Positions 24,916 through 33,667 of a DNA stretch of 39,066 nt are shown here, one piece after another. Made by a program: the position numbers and the translations under genes. A model generated the notes under the pieces. That model was not told where the DNA came from and made no database searches. It saw nothing but the letters and a program-made list of their open reading frames with translations. Origin of the DNA: Candidatus Saccharimonadota bacterium (GTDB lineage Bacteria > Patescibacteriota > Saccharimonadia > Saccharimonadales > Saccharimonadaceae); contig JAFWMO010000018.1 in assembly GCA_017510705.1 (NCBI GenBank), forward strand, positions 1-39,066, read 5' to 3'. Numbering within the stretch: position 1 is the stretch's first letter; every line of letters begins with the position of its first letter.

Positions 24916-25574
24916 TATTTAGCCTCCTTTTTAGTGGCTTTCTTTGCAGCTGGTTTTTCTGCCTTAGGAGCTTTTGCACCATTCCAATCTTTGCGTGGAA
25001 CTTGTTGCCTCAAACCTTCAATTACTGCATAGGCGATGTTTACCTTATTCGTAGAACCAAGGCTCTTTGAGATAAGGTTTTTTACACCAGTAAGCCCAAC
25101 GATAGAACGAACTGTACCACCAGCGATAATACCAGTACCCGGAGCAGCTGGCTTGAGAAGCACATCTGCACCAGTTACCTTAGTACGAGTCTCGTGGCAA
25201 ATGGTTTCGCCATCCATATTAAAGGTAATCATGGTCTTTTTAGCTTTAGAAGTAGCCTTAGCGACAGCAGTAGTAACATCGTTACCTTTAGCTACGCCAA
25301 TACCAACTTTGTTTTTGTGGTTACCAATTGCGACAAGTGCCTTGAAACGCATACGGCGACCACCAGCCACAGTACGAGAAACACGATCAACTGCGATAGT
25401 GATTTCGTCAAATTCTTTTGGCGCCACATCTGCTTTTACGCGGTCGCGACGGTTCCTTTTGTCCATCTTCTTACCAGAAATATCTTTAACTTCTTTCTTG
25501 GCAGCGGTTTCGTCTGTCATCTTGAGGGTGCCAGACTTATTAATTACTTTTGGGGCTTTTTTGTCATCAGTCAT
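24915..25574 (-). CDS. rpsE: Ribosomal protein uS5
   Basis: This 219-aa protein is uS5 of the small subunit. The double-stranded-RNA-binding part (FDEITIAVDRVSRTVAGGRR, FKALVAIGNHKNKVGIGVAKG) and the C-terminal domain (VLLKPAAPGTGIIAGG) are intact. The N-terminal (about 45 residues) and C-terminal lysine-rich extensions are longer than in E. coli (167 aa). It starts 2 nt after rplR and overlaps rplO by one base. Confidence 0.96.
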   Translation of the reverse strand: MTDDKKAPKVINKSGTLKMTDETAAKKEVKDISGKKMDKRNRRDRVKADVAPKEFDEITIAVDRVSRTVAGGRRMRFKALVAIGNHKNKVGIGVAKGNDVTTAVAKATSKAKKTMITFNMDGETICHETRTKVTGADVLLKPAAPGTGIIAGGTVRSIVGLTGVKNLISKSLGSTNKVNIAYAVIEGLRQQVPRKDWNGAKAPKAEKPAAKKATKKEAK

Positions 25575-25576
25575 GA

Positions 25577-25906
25577 TTAAAACTCCAATCCTTCCTTGCG
25601 AGCTGCATCAGCTAAAGCGCTCATACGGCCTGCATATAATTTAGAACCACGGTCAAATACAACTTTCTTTACCTTGGCGGTCTTTGCCTTTTTGGCAATT
25701 TCTTCACCAATTTTAGCTGCTTTTTCCGTTTTGGTACCAGTCATTTTAGCGCCTACAGTAGTAGCATAGGCTAGAGTTACCTTCTTGTCATCATCAATGA
25801 TTTGAGCGGTAATGTGTAGGTTCGAAAAATGAACGGAGAGACGTGGACGCTCAGCGGTGCCATGGATTTTAGCACGGGTGCGGTTTGCTCTAAATACTTT
25901 ATTCAT
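25577..25906 (-). CDS. rplR: Ribosomal protein uL18
   Basis: This 109-aa protein is uL18, which binds 5S rRNA in the central protuberance. RPRLSVHFSNLHITAQIIDDD and the C-terminal FDRGSKLYAGRMSALADAARKEGLEF are characteristic. Its ATG shares one base with the rplF stop (TAATG), so translation is coupled. Confidence 0.96.
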   Translation of the reverse strand: MNKVFRANRTRAKIHGTAERPRLSVHFSNLHITAQIIDDDKKVTLAYATTVGAKMTGTKTEKAAKIGEEIAKKAKTAKVKKVVFDRGSKLYAGRMSALADAARKEGLEF

Positions 25907-26442
25907 TATTTCTTTCCTGCCTTTCCAGCCTTACGGATGATAACTTCATCAACATATTTAATACCTTTACCCTTGTATGGCTCAGGTTTCTTGAGGCTGC
26001 GGATTTCAGCAGCAACTTGGCCGACTTTTTGCTTATCGATACCACTTACTGTGATTTCCATCTTATTAGTTGCAAGATCAACGCCTTCTGGAGCTTTGTA
26101 TTTCACAGGGTGTGAAAAACCAAGTGCCATTTCAATTTCCTTGCCACCACCTGACAAACGAAAACCTACACCGTTGATTTCTAGTTTTTTCTCGTAACCT
26201 TTGGTCACACCAACAACAGCGTTGTTTAGAAGAGCGCGTTGTAGGCCGTGCCAAGCACGAGATTTTGGCTCGTCATCCTCACGGGTAACGGTAGCCGTAG
26301 TACCTTCGACTGTAACTTTAGTCTTAGGCTGAACCGGAACAATGAGAGTGCCCTTAGGCCCTGCGACAGTAATCTCTTTGTCGCCGACCGTAATTGTCAC
26401 TCCTGCCGGAATTTCGATAGGTTGTTTTCCGATACGACTCAT
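25906..26442 (-). CDS. rplF: Ribosomal protein uL6
   Basis: This 178-aa protein is uL6 (MSRIGKQPIEIPAGVTITV; C-terminal RSLKKPEPYKGKGIKYVDEV). It is now the first gene of a separate unit, because the surface-protein gene intervenes between rpsH and rplF. It has its own promoter (TGA-TATAAT, 26480-26472) and a GGGAAAG SD. Confidence 0.96.
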   Translation of the reverse strand: MSRIGKQPIEIPAGVTITVGDKEITVAGPKGTLIVPVQPKTKVTVEGTTATVTREDDEPKSRAWHGLQRALLNNAVVGVTKGYEKKLEINGVGFRLSGGGKEIEMALGFSHPVKYKAPEGVDLATNKMEITVSGIDKQKVGQVAAEIRSLKKPEPYKGKGIKYVDEVIIRKAGKAGKK

Positions 26443-26471
26443 ATCTTTCCCTTATTGTTAATATTCTCACA

Positions 26472-26480
26472 ATTATATCA
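26472..26480 (-). promoter_or_regulatory. Promoter of rplF-rplR-rpsE-rplO
   Basis: On the minus strand TGA-TATAAT precedes a leader of about 23 nt with a GGGAAAG SD. It resembles the rplC promoter (also TGA-TATAAT), which may keep the two halves of the split cluster in balance. Confidence 0.65.
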
Positions 26481-26502
26481 CAAAAATCTTCAAAAAACAA
26501 GC

Positions 26503-26530
26503 AAAATCCCCTGCAAAAACAGGGGATTTT
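26503..26530 (-). terminator. Terminator of the surface-protein gene
   Basis: AAAATCCCCTG ... CAGGGGATTTT form an 11-bp perfect stem with a 6-nt loop and T-tract, between the surface-protein stop (26553) and the rplF promoter. Confidence 0.85.
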
Positions 26531-26552
26531 ACCGTAACGATTGCGAGGCTAC

Positions 26553-28646
26553 TTAGTTCTTTCTAGCATTTATCTTTCTCGTTATAAATATAAAGCTAGA
26601 AATCATTGTAAGCGAACCGGCCACGATCGACGCAACAATTGTCGCACCCATTGCGGAACCACCTTGACGAGTTATCACGCCTGTATCTGGAGCTTTTGCG
26701 GTGTCTACGTAGGTTAATACAAATGTAGAATACTTATCACTTGTAATAGTAAACTTGCTTCCATCACGCACAAAATCAACTCTGGCGGCAGACGTTTCAC
26801 CGTCGATAGCATAATGTCCACGAATTACGCTAAATTCCCTAGTATAACCATCCGCTGGCTCGAGATCGATACTTGGAGCAAGAGATTCTAATGAAGTGTC
26901 TATTACAAATGGGAGTGGTGTATCCATCTCTAAAACATATCCTAGATATGTGCCATCAGATGAATAGATATCAGCATACACATCATACATAGCTAGAATC
27001 TTTTCGTTTTCGCCAAGTTCTGCCATGATTTTGTCGTGTGCATCGGCATACTCATATTCATCTTCATCATATTTGTAATCTACATAAAGCACCGTTTTTA
27101 TAGTTTGACCGCTAGCCAATCTCACTTTTAGATCATCGAGATTATTACTATTAAATGCAATCTTACCGTTAGTGGTTTTACCGCTTTTAAGCAACTCCGA
27201 TATTTGGCGACCCACAAAATCCGCCAGTACATTTTGGGACGTTTCGTCTATGTCGCTATTCTCACCAGGAGTAACCTCGTATACGACCACATTTATGTTG
27301 CGATCAATAGGATTCTTATAATTGTGCAAATTAAAGTTAATAAGACCAGAGCCAACCTTATCTGCAGTAATTGTGGTATCACTTAGGGTGGCTACATCAG
27401 ATGAATTCCCAAACGTACCATATTTCTTGGCAACTTCAGATAGTGTCACAGTCTCCGCCTCGCCAACTTGCAAAAAGAGGTTATCTGGCAAATCGACCGT
27501 CGTTTCTGCGTCCACAAAATATGGACCATCTGGGCCTTTATCATATTCATCATACCCATCAGCAATATAGGCGGTATTAACTTCGCTCGAATACTCACCA
27601 CCAGATATCGTCGTGACGATTTCATTATCCACTACACCAAAACCAGCTGCAGGATTTGGCACAATATCATGCGCATCTTCAATAAGACGAATCACATCAA
27701 CGCCAGCCTTGCTAGAAAAAGTACCGCCAGATATTTCGACGTTCATATCTTGTGCGATTTTGCCAGCATTCCATACTAGAAGCGCAGAACCATTTGCCGC
27801 AGAAATTTTACCACCAGTAATCTTTATATTCAATGAATTTCCATAGGTTGGGTTAGCGCTACTGTATTGACCTCCCTGAACAGCGATAGCGTCGCCAAGC
27901 CACGCATAGCCGTCCCCAAGATTGTAGTAATCTTCGAGAGCATCAAGGCCACTAGCCGAGGCAATTCCATTAATTGTACCGCCAGTTATTTCAATCTGGC
28001 CCATCTTTACATAAATACCACCGTTTAATGTCCCACCAGAAATCTTCAAATTAACTTGAGAAGGCATAAACACTGTTTGGTATTGTGATTTTAGTTCTCC
28101 ACCGGACATAATAAAGTTCATATCACCAGTTGTATTATTGCCACCAACCGCAGCACCATAACTTGCAGTAGTATCAACTACGCCACCAGTCATATTCAAC
28201 GTCGACCCTCCAAAAATATAAAAACCATAGCCGCTTCCATGTGCAAGCATCTTCAAAGTTCCACCTTTTAGATTTGCCGTTGCACCAGCTCCTAGCTCTA
28301 CAACATTTCCACCTTGAGCAAGTATTTCCCCATCCCCATCAATAGACACAATGGTGTTTGCGCCTTCAATGCTTAATGCAGAAAAATTACCAGAAGTAAT
28401 AGTTTTCCCAGTAATATCAATATCCATGCTGTCAGAAAATACAATCGTGTTTTTTAGGGTAATATCATTTACGGCTGAATTACCAATGCCAGCAATTAAA
28501 TCCGCGGCCGTCTCCGCAAAACAACTTGCACTCGTAATACCGGTTGCACAACGGATGCTTTCTTCCGCGAAGACATTAAGCGATGCAATTGCACCACAAA
28601 ATACCAACGCAAACATCGCATAACCTAAACGTTTATGTTTTACCAT
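26553..28646 (-). CDS. APDTG-sorted beta-helix surface protein
   Basis: This 697-aa protein has a signal peptide (about residues 1-28, ending SLNVFA). A repetitive beta-helix region follows (about 60-360), with recurring GGT/GGK turns such as MTGGVVDTT, ISGGTLNGG, ITGGTINGI and ISGGTFSSK. Less repetitive domains come next (about 370-640), then a C-terminal sorting signal: APDTG near residue 652, a hydrophobic helix and a basic tail (TRKINARKN). A sortase should cleave at APDTG and anchor the protein; one is encoded at 11515-12006. The start at 28646 is set by GGAGGT 3 nt before ATG; a longer reading frame upstream is not needed. The gene has its own promoter and terminator and sits inside the spc ribosomal operon. 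It is probably an adhesin. Confidence 0.85.
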   Translation of the reverse strand: MVKHKRLGYAMFALVFCGAIASLNVFAEESIRCATGITSASCFAETAADLIAGIGNSAVNDITLKNTIVFSDSMDIDITGKTITSGNFSALSIEGANTIVSIDGDGEILAQGGNVVELGAGATANLKGGTLKMLAHGSGYGFYIFGGSTLNMTGGVVDTTASYGAAVGGNNTTGDMNFIMSGGELKSQYQTVFMPSQVNLKISGGTLNGGIYVKMGQIEITGGTINGIASASGLDALEDYYNLGDGYAWLGDAIAVQGGQYSSANPTYGNSLNIKITGGKISAANGSALLVWNAGKIAQDMNVEISGGTFSSKAGVDVIRLIEDAHDIVPNPAAGFGVVDNEIVTTISGGEYSSEVNTAYIADGYDEYDKGPDGPYFVDAETTVDLPDNLFLQVGEAETVTLSEVAKKYGTFGNSSDVATLSDTTITADKVGSGLINFNLHNYKNPIDRNINVVVYEVTPGENSDIDETSQNVLADFVGRQISELLKSGKTTNGKIAFNSNNLDDLKVRLASGQTIKTVLYVDYKYDEDEYEYADAHDKIMAELGENEKILAMYDVYADIYSSDGTYLGYVLEMDTPLPFVIDTSLESLAPSIDLEPADGYTREFSVIRGHYAIDGETSAARVDFVRDGSKFTITSDKYSTFVLTYVDTAKAPDTGVITRQGGSAMGATIVASIVAGSLTMISSFIFITRKINARKN

Positions 28647-28650
28647 TTTA

Positions 28651-28674
28651 CCTCCATTTAATACTTCTATTATA
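28651..28674 (-). promoter_or_regulatory. Promoter and SD of the surface-protein gene
   Basis: On the minus strand TATAAT (28674-28669) lies about 22 nt before the ATG, with GGAGGT as SD. No TGN extension is present. Confidence 0.6.
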
Positions 28675-28706
28675 ATGCTCGTGGCAAAATAAAACAATAG
28701 CAAAAT

Positions 28707-28740
28707 GCAACAAAAAATCTCCAAAAGGAGATTTTTTGCA
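28707..28740 (-). terminator. Terminator after rpsH
   Basis: AAAAAATCTCC-AAAA-GGAGATTTTTT is an 11-bp perfect stem with a T-tract, 12 nt after the rpsH stop. It closes the first ribosomal unit (rplC-rpsH). Confidence 0.9.
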
Positions 28741-28751
28741 CAGTTTGTTTT

Positions 28752-29153
28752 TTACCAAACTTTTACTAGAATTTCGCCGCCGAGACTATTTTTCTTAGCA
28801 TCACGACCAGTCATCAAACCTTTAGAAGTGGACACAATGACTGCACCACGGCCAGATTTAATGGTTGGGATTTCAGCTGCAGCAGAGTAAACTCTACGGC
28901 CTGGTTTTGAAACTTTGGTAATCTCGTTGATTTTGGCAATAGTACCTGGCTCGTTAATTACAACGCGAAGAATGCCACGTGGCTTTCCATCTTCTACTGT
29001 GTAAGAAGCAAGATAGCCATTCTTTACTAAAATCTCTACGATTGCTACTTTGAGTTTAGAAGTAGGAACGAGAATTTCAGTCTTGCCAGCACTTATCGCA
29101 TTACGAATACGCGTAAGCAGGTCAGCGATTTGATCAGTAGATTGTAACGACAT
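28752..29153 (-). CDS. rpsH: Ribosomal protein uS8
   Basis: This 133-aa protein is uS8, which binds the central domain of 16S rRNA. DQIADLLTRIRNAISAGK begins the first domain, and the C-terminal VIVSTSKGLMTGRDAKKNSLGGEILVKVW contains the conserved STSKG RNA-binding loop. It is the last gene of the upstream ribosomal unit; a terminator and a foreign-looking surface-protein gene follow instead of rplF. Confidence 0.96.
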   Translation of the reverse strand: MSLQSTDQIADLLTRIRNAISAGKTEILVPTSKLKVAIVEILVKNGYLASYTVEDGKPRGILRVVINEPGTIAKINEITKVSKPGRRVYSAAAEIPTIKSGRGAVIVSTSKGLMTGRDAKKNSLGGEILVKVW

Positions 29154-29169
29154 ATTTTTCTCCTTTCTC

Positions 29170-29439
29170 CTACCAGCTACTCTTAGTTACACCTGGGATT
29201 TCGCCTTTAGAAGCTTTTTCCCTAAAGTTAATACGGCTTAGGCCAAAACGGCGCATATAGCCACGTGGACGACCATCCAACATGTCACGATTTTTGAGAC
29301 GAGTTGGTGACGCGTTACGTGGGAGCTTTTGAAGACCTTCTAGGTCACCAGCAGCTTTTAGTTCTGCACGCTTGGCAGCATATTTTTCATACATTTTGCG
29401 ACGCTTTTCGTCACGAAGAACTGCAGATTTCTTAGCCAT
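29170..29439 (-). CDS. rpsN: Ribosomal protein uS14 (zinc-free type)
   Basis: This 89-aa protein is uS14 of the long, cysteine-free type ([36 protein letters not shown]). The zinc-binding CxxC pairs of the short form are absent, as in bL33 of this window. Spacing to rplE is 1 nt. Confidence 0.96.
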   Translation of the reverse strand: MAKKSAVLRDEKRRKMYEKYAAKRAELKAAGDLEGLQKLPRNASPTRLKNRDMLDGRPRGYMRRFGLSRINFREKASKGEIPGVTKSSW

Positions 29440-29440
29440 C

Positions 29441-30049
29441 TTACTTGTCCTCCTTTACGAAAGGCATTCCGAAGAGTTCTAGCAATTTAGTGCTTCCTTC
29501 CTTTGAACCATTTTTAATAATAAATGTTACTTCTAGGCCGTGGAGAGCAGATGCATCTTCAAAGGTGATCTCTGGAAATACAGTTTGTTCCTTTAGGCCC
29601 AAGTTGTAATTGCCTTGCTTATCAAATGCAGTACGACTCACACCGTGAAAATCACGTACGTGAGGAAGTGCAATATTGATCAAGCGATCAACAAATTCAT
29701 ACATTTTATCGTTACGCAAAGTTACGAGATAGCCAACTGGCGCACCCATTCCTTTGCGAATTTTAAAGGTTGCGATTGATTTCTTTGCAAGACGAGAGGT
29801 TGGTGCCTGACCAGTAATCTTAGCAAGTGTAAGTTCTACGGTCTCGGTAAACTTCTTATCTTCACGTTTTTTGCCAACGCCACAGGAAACGATAACTTTC
29901 TTAAGTTCTGGGACTTGGTTAATATTCTTAAGCCCGAGTTCTTTTTCAAGTTTCGCCTTGAACTCTTTGTCGTAGAGCTCTTTGAGGCGTGGTTGTGCTT
30001 TGGCTACAGTTTTTGCAGTAGCTTTAGCAGCCGTTTTCTTTTCCGCCAT
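29441..30049 (-). CDS. rplE: Ribosomal protein uL5
   Basis: This 202-aa protein is uL5, a 5S rRNA-binding protein of the central protuberance. [36 protein letters not shown] and [16 protein letters not shown] are conserved. It carries an additional Ala/Lys-rich N-terminal extension of about 20 residues. The start overlaps the rplX stop as TAATG. Confidence 0.96.
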   Translation of the reverse strand: MAEKKTAAKATAKTVAKAQPRLKELYDKEFKAKLEKELGLKNINQVPELKKVIVSCGVGKKREDKKFTETVELTLAKITGQAPTSRLAKKSIATFKIRKGMGAPVGYLVTLRNDKMYEFVDRLINIALPHVRDFHGVSRTAFDKQGNYNLGLKEQTVFPEITFEDASALHGLEVTFIIKNGSKEGSTKLLELFGMPFVKEDK

Positions 30050-30351
30050 TACTTAGCTCCTTTCTTAGCGTTTTTCTTATCTGCTTTTTTATCAGCAGTC
30101 TTCTTTGCAGATTTCTTCTCTACTTTAGCAGCTTCTACTAGCTTTAGGTTAGATAGATCGATACCTACATGGATAGTTTTCTTACCACCTTTTGGATTTA
30201 GGTAAGATTTCTTCATATGGCGTTCACGAACTTCTAGGCCTTCAAGCATGGCTTTATGAGCTGCGCGGTCCATCTTGACGATTTTTGCAGTTTTGCCCTT
30301 ATTGTCGCCAGAAATCACCATAACTTTGTCATTAATCTTTAGGTTTGCCAT
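30049..30351 (-). CDS. rplX: Ribosomal protein uL24
   Basis: This 100-aa protein is uL24, an assembly initiator of the large subunit. The KOW motif KINDKVMVISGDNKGKTAKIVK is clear, and a lysine/alanine tail of about 20 residues follows. It lies 2 nt after rplN and overlaps rplE by one base. Confidence 0.96.
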   Translation of the reverse strand: MANLKINDKVMVISGDNKGKTAKIVKMDRAAHKAMLEGLEVRERHMKKSYLNPKGGKKTIHVGIDLSNLKLVEAAKVEKKSAKKTADKKADKKNAKKGAK

Positions 30352-30353
30352 AA

Positions 30354-30722
30354 TTATAGTACCTCCGGTGCAAGACTGATAATCTTAGAAAAGCCAAGAT
30401 CACGTAGTTCGCGTGGGATAGGACCAAAGACACGGGTGCCTTTTGGAGTCTTATCTTCGTTTACTAGCACTGCTGCATTTTCGTCAAAACGGATAGTAGA
30501 ACCATCTGGACGACGAATTGGAGCAACAGTACGTACGATTACGGCTTTTACAACAGCTTTTTTCTTAACGTTACCAGTTGGGGATGCTTCCTTGACCGAG
30601 CAAGTTACAATATCTCCAACATGTGCATAACGAGCACGGGTGCCGCCAAGCACGCGGATCACGCCAAGTTCCTTGGCGCCGCTGTTGTCGGCAACTTTGA
30701 GTCTAGTTTCTTGCTGAATCAT
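30354..30722 (-). CDS. rplN: Ribosomal protein uL14
   Basis: This 122-aa protein is uL14 ([20 protein letters not shown]). I start it at 30722 rather than at the upstream ATG at 30776: 122 aa is the family length and the upstream stretch overlaps rpsQ coding. A GAGG-type SD at the end of rpsQ precedes it. Spacing to rpsQ is 1 nt. Confidence 0.96.
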   Translation of the reverse strand: MIQQETRLKVADNSGAKELGVIRVLGGTRARYAHVGDIVTCSVKEASPTGNVKKKAVVKAVIVRTVAPIRRPDGSTIRFDENAAVLVNEDKTPKGTRVFGPIPRELRDLGFSKIISLAPEVL

Positions 30723-30723
30723 T

Positions 30724-31068
30724 TTATTCCTCCCCTTCCTTGGCAACTTCAGCCTTAGCGGCTTTGTCTGCGCCAACTTTCTCTGGCATTTCTACATTCA
30801 TTACATCTTCTTTAAGTTCAACTGTGCCATGAGAACGCTCAATAATCTTTACCAAAGTATAAGCTTTGGTCTTTGAAAGTGGGCGAGTTGCAGCAATTTC
30901 TACTTTGTCGCCTACCTTTGCTTCATTCTTCTCGTCATGAGCAGTATATTTACGAGTCTTCGTGTACTGCTTGCGATAAAGTGGGTGAGTCTCACGACTC
31001 GTGATGGAGACGGTAATGGTCTTATCACGCTTGTCGGAGGTCACAATTCCTACTAATGTGTGTGCCAT
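30724..31068 (-). CDS. rpsQ: Ribosomal protein uS17 with C-terminal extension
   Basis: This 114-aa protein is uS17 ([64 protein letters not shown]). It is about 30 residues longer than the E. coli protein (84 aa) through an acidic/alanine tail (residues about 85-114). It lies 1 nt after rplP. In most bacteria rpmC (uL29) would sit between these two genes; there is no room for it here. Confidence 0.95.
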   Translation of the reverse strand: MAHTLVGIVTSDKRDKTITVSITSRETHPLYRKQYTKTRKYTAHDEKNEAKVGDKVEIAATRPLSKTKAYTLVKIIERSHGTVELKEDVMNVEMPEKVGADKAAKAEVAKEGEE

Positions 31069-31069
31069 A

Positions 31070-31489
31070 TTAGAACTCCTCTTTCTTAATTATTTTACAT
31101 TTCACAGGCAACTTATGAGAAGCAAGGCGAAGAGCCTCTTTAGCTTGTTCATCGGTTACGTCTGCGATTTCAAACATCACAGTACCAGCTTTTACCTTTG
31201 CAACGAAGAACTGTGGTTCACCTTTACCGGAACCCATTTTTACGTCTAGAGGTTTCTTGGTAACTGGAGTGTGTGGGAAGATACGAATCCAAATCTTACC
31301 ACCACGCTTAATATAACGGGTGATAGCTTGACGAGCTGCTTCAATTTGGCGGCTGTTAATACGCTCATTATCTAGAGACATCAGGCCATAGTCACCAAAT
31401 GCTACAGTGTTACAACGAGTAGCTACACCTTCATTTTTGCCTTTGCGTACCTTGCGGTGTGCAGTTTTCTTTGGTAATAAAATAGCCAT
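31070..31489 (-). CDS. rplP: Ribosomal protein uL16
   Basis: This 139-aa protein is uL16, which binds near the A-site tRNA. FGDYGLMSLDNERINSRQIE, ITRYIKRGGKIWIRIFPH and KMGSGKGEPQFFVAKV are conserved. It starts 1 nt after rpsC. The following gene is rpsQ, without rpmC. Confidence 0.97.
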   Translation of the reverse strand: MAILLPKKTAHRKVRKGKNEGVATRCNTVAFGDYGLMSLDNERINSRQIEAARQAITRYIKRGGKIWIRIFPHTPVTKKPLDVKMGSGKGEPQFFVAKVKAGTVMFEIADVTDEQAKEALRLASHKLPVKCKIIKKEEF

Positions 31490-31490
31490 A

Positions 31491-32117
31491 TTATTTCTCC
31501 CCCTTGTAGATCCAGACCTTTACGCCTACGATACCAGCAATTGTTGGTGCGTGATGACAATGGAAATCAATGTCTGCACGCAAGGTATGTAGAGGCACAG
31601 AACCTTCAATAAATTTCTCGCGGCGGCTCATTTCAGCACCGTTAAGACGGCCTGAAACCTCGATACGAACACCTTTGGCGCCTGCATTCATTGTAGATTG
31701 AAGTGCAGTTTTTACTGCGCGGCGGAAGTTCATACGCTTGCCAAGTTGAAAACCAATGTTTTCGGCAACGAGCTTTGCGTTGAGTTCTGGTTTTTTAACT
31801 TCTTCTACGTTGATACGGATAGGACCATCAACGATTTTTTCTAGTTGAGCTTTAAGCTCATTGATACCCGCACCTTGCTTACCAATTACAGCACCTGCTT
31901 TTGCAGTGAGAATAGTGATGGTAGTAAGATTTGCGGAGCGTTCAATATTGATTCGTGCAATAGTTGGACGGCTTTTGAAGCGGTCTTCAATGAGTTCACG
32001 AATCTTTACGTCTTCCACTAGCCAATGGCGAAAATCGCTCTTCCTGGTAAACCATTTTGAAGACCAATCTTTGCTGACCTGGAGACGGTAAGAGATGGGA
32101 TTAACCTTCTGACCCAT
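31491..32117 (-). CDS. rpsC: Ribosomal protein uS3
   Basis: This 208-aa protein is uS3 (MGQKVNPISYRL; KH motif AGAVIGKQGAGINELKAQLE; C-terminal MNFRRAVKTALQSTMNAGAKG). KH-domain glycines are intact, so mRNA-entry helicase function should be kept. It starts 1 nt after rplV. Confidence 0.97.
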   Translation of the reverse strand: MGQKVNPISYRLQVSKDWSSKWFTRKSDFRHWLVEDVKIRELIEDRFKSRPTIARINIERSANLTTITILTAKAGAVIGKQGAGINELKAQLEKIVDGPIRINVEEVKKPELNAKLVAENIGFQLGKRMNFRRAVKTALQSTMNAGAKGVRIEVSGRLNGAEMSRREKFIEGSVPLHTLRADIDFHCHHAPTIAGIVGVKVWIYKGEK

Positions 32118-32118
32118 A

Positions 32119-32535
32119 TTACTTTTTCTCCTTTTCTGCCTTTGCTTTAGCCTCAGCTTCTGCAGGAGCAGCTTTCTTTACTTTTTCTTCGCCGGCGACC
32201 TCGACAAAGATGTTGCTACTTACCTTTTCGTAAGGAAGTGCACGACCACGAGATGCAGGTTTGTAGCGACGCATCCTGGTGCCACTTGTTACAAAAATTC
32301 TTGCAATACGAATAGTTTTTGGATCAATGCTAACCTTTGAATTATTGAGAAGGTTTGCATTTGCTGATTCCACAGCCTTGAGGACTGCACGGGCAGCGCG
32401 GCGTGGAGTGTGCTCTAGAATTACTACAGCATCAGCAACGTAGCGATCACGTACAAGAGCAGCTACAACACTGGTCTTGCGTGGCATTGAATCAATGCCT
32501 TTTTCATATGCGTGTGCGAAATAAGTCTTAGCCAT
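32119..32535 (-). CDS. rplV: Ribosomal protein uL22
   Basis: This 138-aa protein is uL22 of the exit tunnel (MPRKTSVVAALVRDRYVADA; TRMRRYKPASRGRALPYEKV forms the tunnel loop region). A charged tail rich in Ala, Glu and Lys (about 25 residues) extends the C-terminus. It starts 2 nt after rpsS. Confidence 0.96.
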   Translation of the reverse strand: MAKTYFAHAYEKGIDSMPRKTSVVAALVRDRYVADAVVILEHTPRRAARAVLKAVESANANLLNNSKVSIDPKTIRIARIFVTSGTRMRRYKPASRGRALPYEKVSSNIFVEVAGEEKVKKAAPAEAEAKAKAEKEKK

Positions 32536-32537
32536 GA

Positions 32538-32831
32538 TTATGCCTTTCCTTTCGCAGCGGCAGCTTCAGCAGCTTTTTTACCGCCATGACGCTTAAATTT
32601 ACGAGTTGGCGCAAATTCACCAAGTTTGTGACCGACCATGTTTTCTGAAATGAAAACTGGTACGTGAACTTTGCCGTTGTGAACGGCGATTGTGCGACCT
32701 ACCATTTCTGGAGAAATTGTAGATTGACGTGCCCACGTTTTGATAACGGTGCGATCTTCACTGGAGAGAGCGGCAACTTTCTTTGCGAGTTTGTAGTCTA
32801 CGAATAGACCTTTCTTTAGACTCCTCGACAT
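32538..32831 (-). CDS. rpsS: Ribosomal protein uS19
   Basis: This 97-aa protein is uS19 ([59 protein letters not shown]). It overlaps rplB as TAATG. The C-terminus has a short Ala/Lys tail. Confidence 0.97.
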   Translation of the reverse strand: MSRSLKKGLFVDYKLAKKVAALSSEDRTVIKTWARQSTISPEMVGRTIAVHNGKVHVPVFISENMVGHKLGEFAPTRKFKRHGGKKAAEAAAAKGKA

Positions 32832-33667
32832 TATTTCCTCTTTCCTTCGTGGCGACTGCGCACGATCATTTTATTAGTTTTCTTGTTATGACGAGTACGG
32901 TAACCGAGTGTAAGTTGGCCCCAAGGAGTGCGTGGAGCTTTACCAGAACCGTGACGACCACCGTCACCACCACCGTGTGGGTGATCTGTAGCGTTCATTA
33001 CAACACCACGTACAGTTGGACGAATACCTTTGCGGCGACGACGTCCAGCGGCACCAATCTTTACATTCTGATGTTGCAAGTTTGAAACAGTACCAATAGA
33101 TGCTTCGCAAGCTACAAGTACTTTACGAACTTCGCCAGAAGGCATCTTGAGGGTGGCATAGCCATTCTCTTTTGCCATCAGCTGCGCAGAAGCACCCGCT
33201 GCGCGCACCATTTGTGCACCTTTGCCCGGTTGAAGTTCAATTGCGTAGACAAAAGTACCTACAGGGATGTTTTCAAGTGGAAGACGATTAGAATCCTCTA
33301 CTTCAATTTCATCACCAGTCTTAAAAGTGGTACCCTTAGTCATCTTGGTATCAGCGATTACATAGTAATATACGCCGTTTTCATCTTTCACGCGAGCGAT
33401 ACGAGCAGAACGATTTGGGTCGTACTCAATTTCCTCTACAGTAAAAGTAAGATTTTTTGGCAAGTTGTAAGTAACAATACGATAATGACGCTTTACGCCG
33501 CCACCACGGTGACGAACAGTAATGCGGCCTTGGTTGTTTTTACCTGCCTGTTGCTTCTTTGCTGCGAGCAAAGATTTCATTGGCTTCTTAGTTGTAATCT
33601 GATCATAGTCTTCGGTCGTCTTTTGACGTTGTGCCGGAGTGATCGGACGATATGCTTTAATAGCCAT
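32831..33667 (-). CDS. rplB: Ribosomal protein uL2
   Basis: This 278-aa protein is uL2, needed for subunit joining and peptidyl-transferase assembly. [14 protein letters not shown], the conserved [14 protein letters not shown] loop near the C-terminus (with the active-site-proximal histidine) and [17 protein letters not shown] are present. It overlaps rplW by one base (TAATG). Confidence 0.97.
   Translation of the reverse strand: MAIKAYRPITPAQRQKTTEDYDQITTKKPMKSLLAAKKQQAGKNNQGRITVRHRGGGVKRHYRIVTYNLPKNLTFTVEEIEYDPNRSARIARVKDENGVYYYVIADTKMTKGTTFKTGDEIEVEDSNRLPLENIPVGTFVYAIELQPGKGAQMVRAAGASAQLMAKENGYATLKMPSGEVRKVLVACEASIGTVSNLQHQNVKIGAAGRRRRKGIRPTVRGVVMNATDHPHGGGDGGRHGSGKAPRTPWGQLTLGYRTRHNKKTNKMIVRSRHEGKRK

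Noticed and set aside
28561-28724. Longer N-terminus of the surface protein starting at 28724
   Set aside because: It would translate through the promoter and SD; GGAGGT before 28646 and the signal peptide that follows fit the shorter form.
30723-30776. Longer N-terminus of uL14
   Set aside because: It lies within rpsQ coding sequence and would exceed the conserved 122-aa length.
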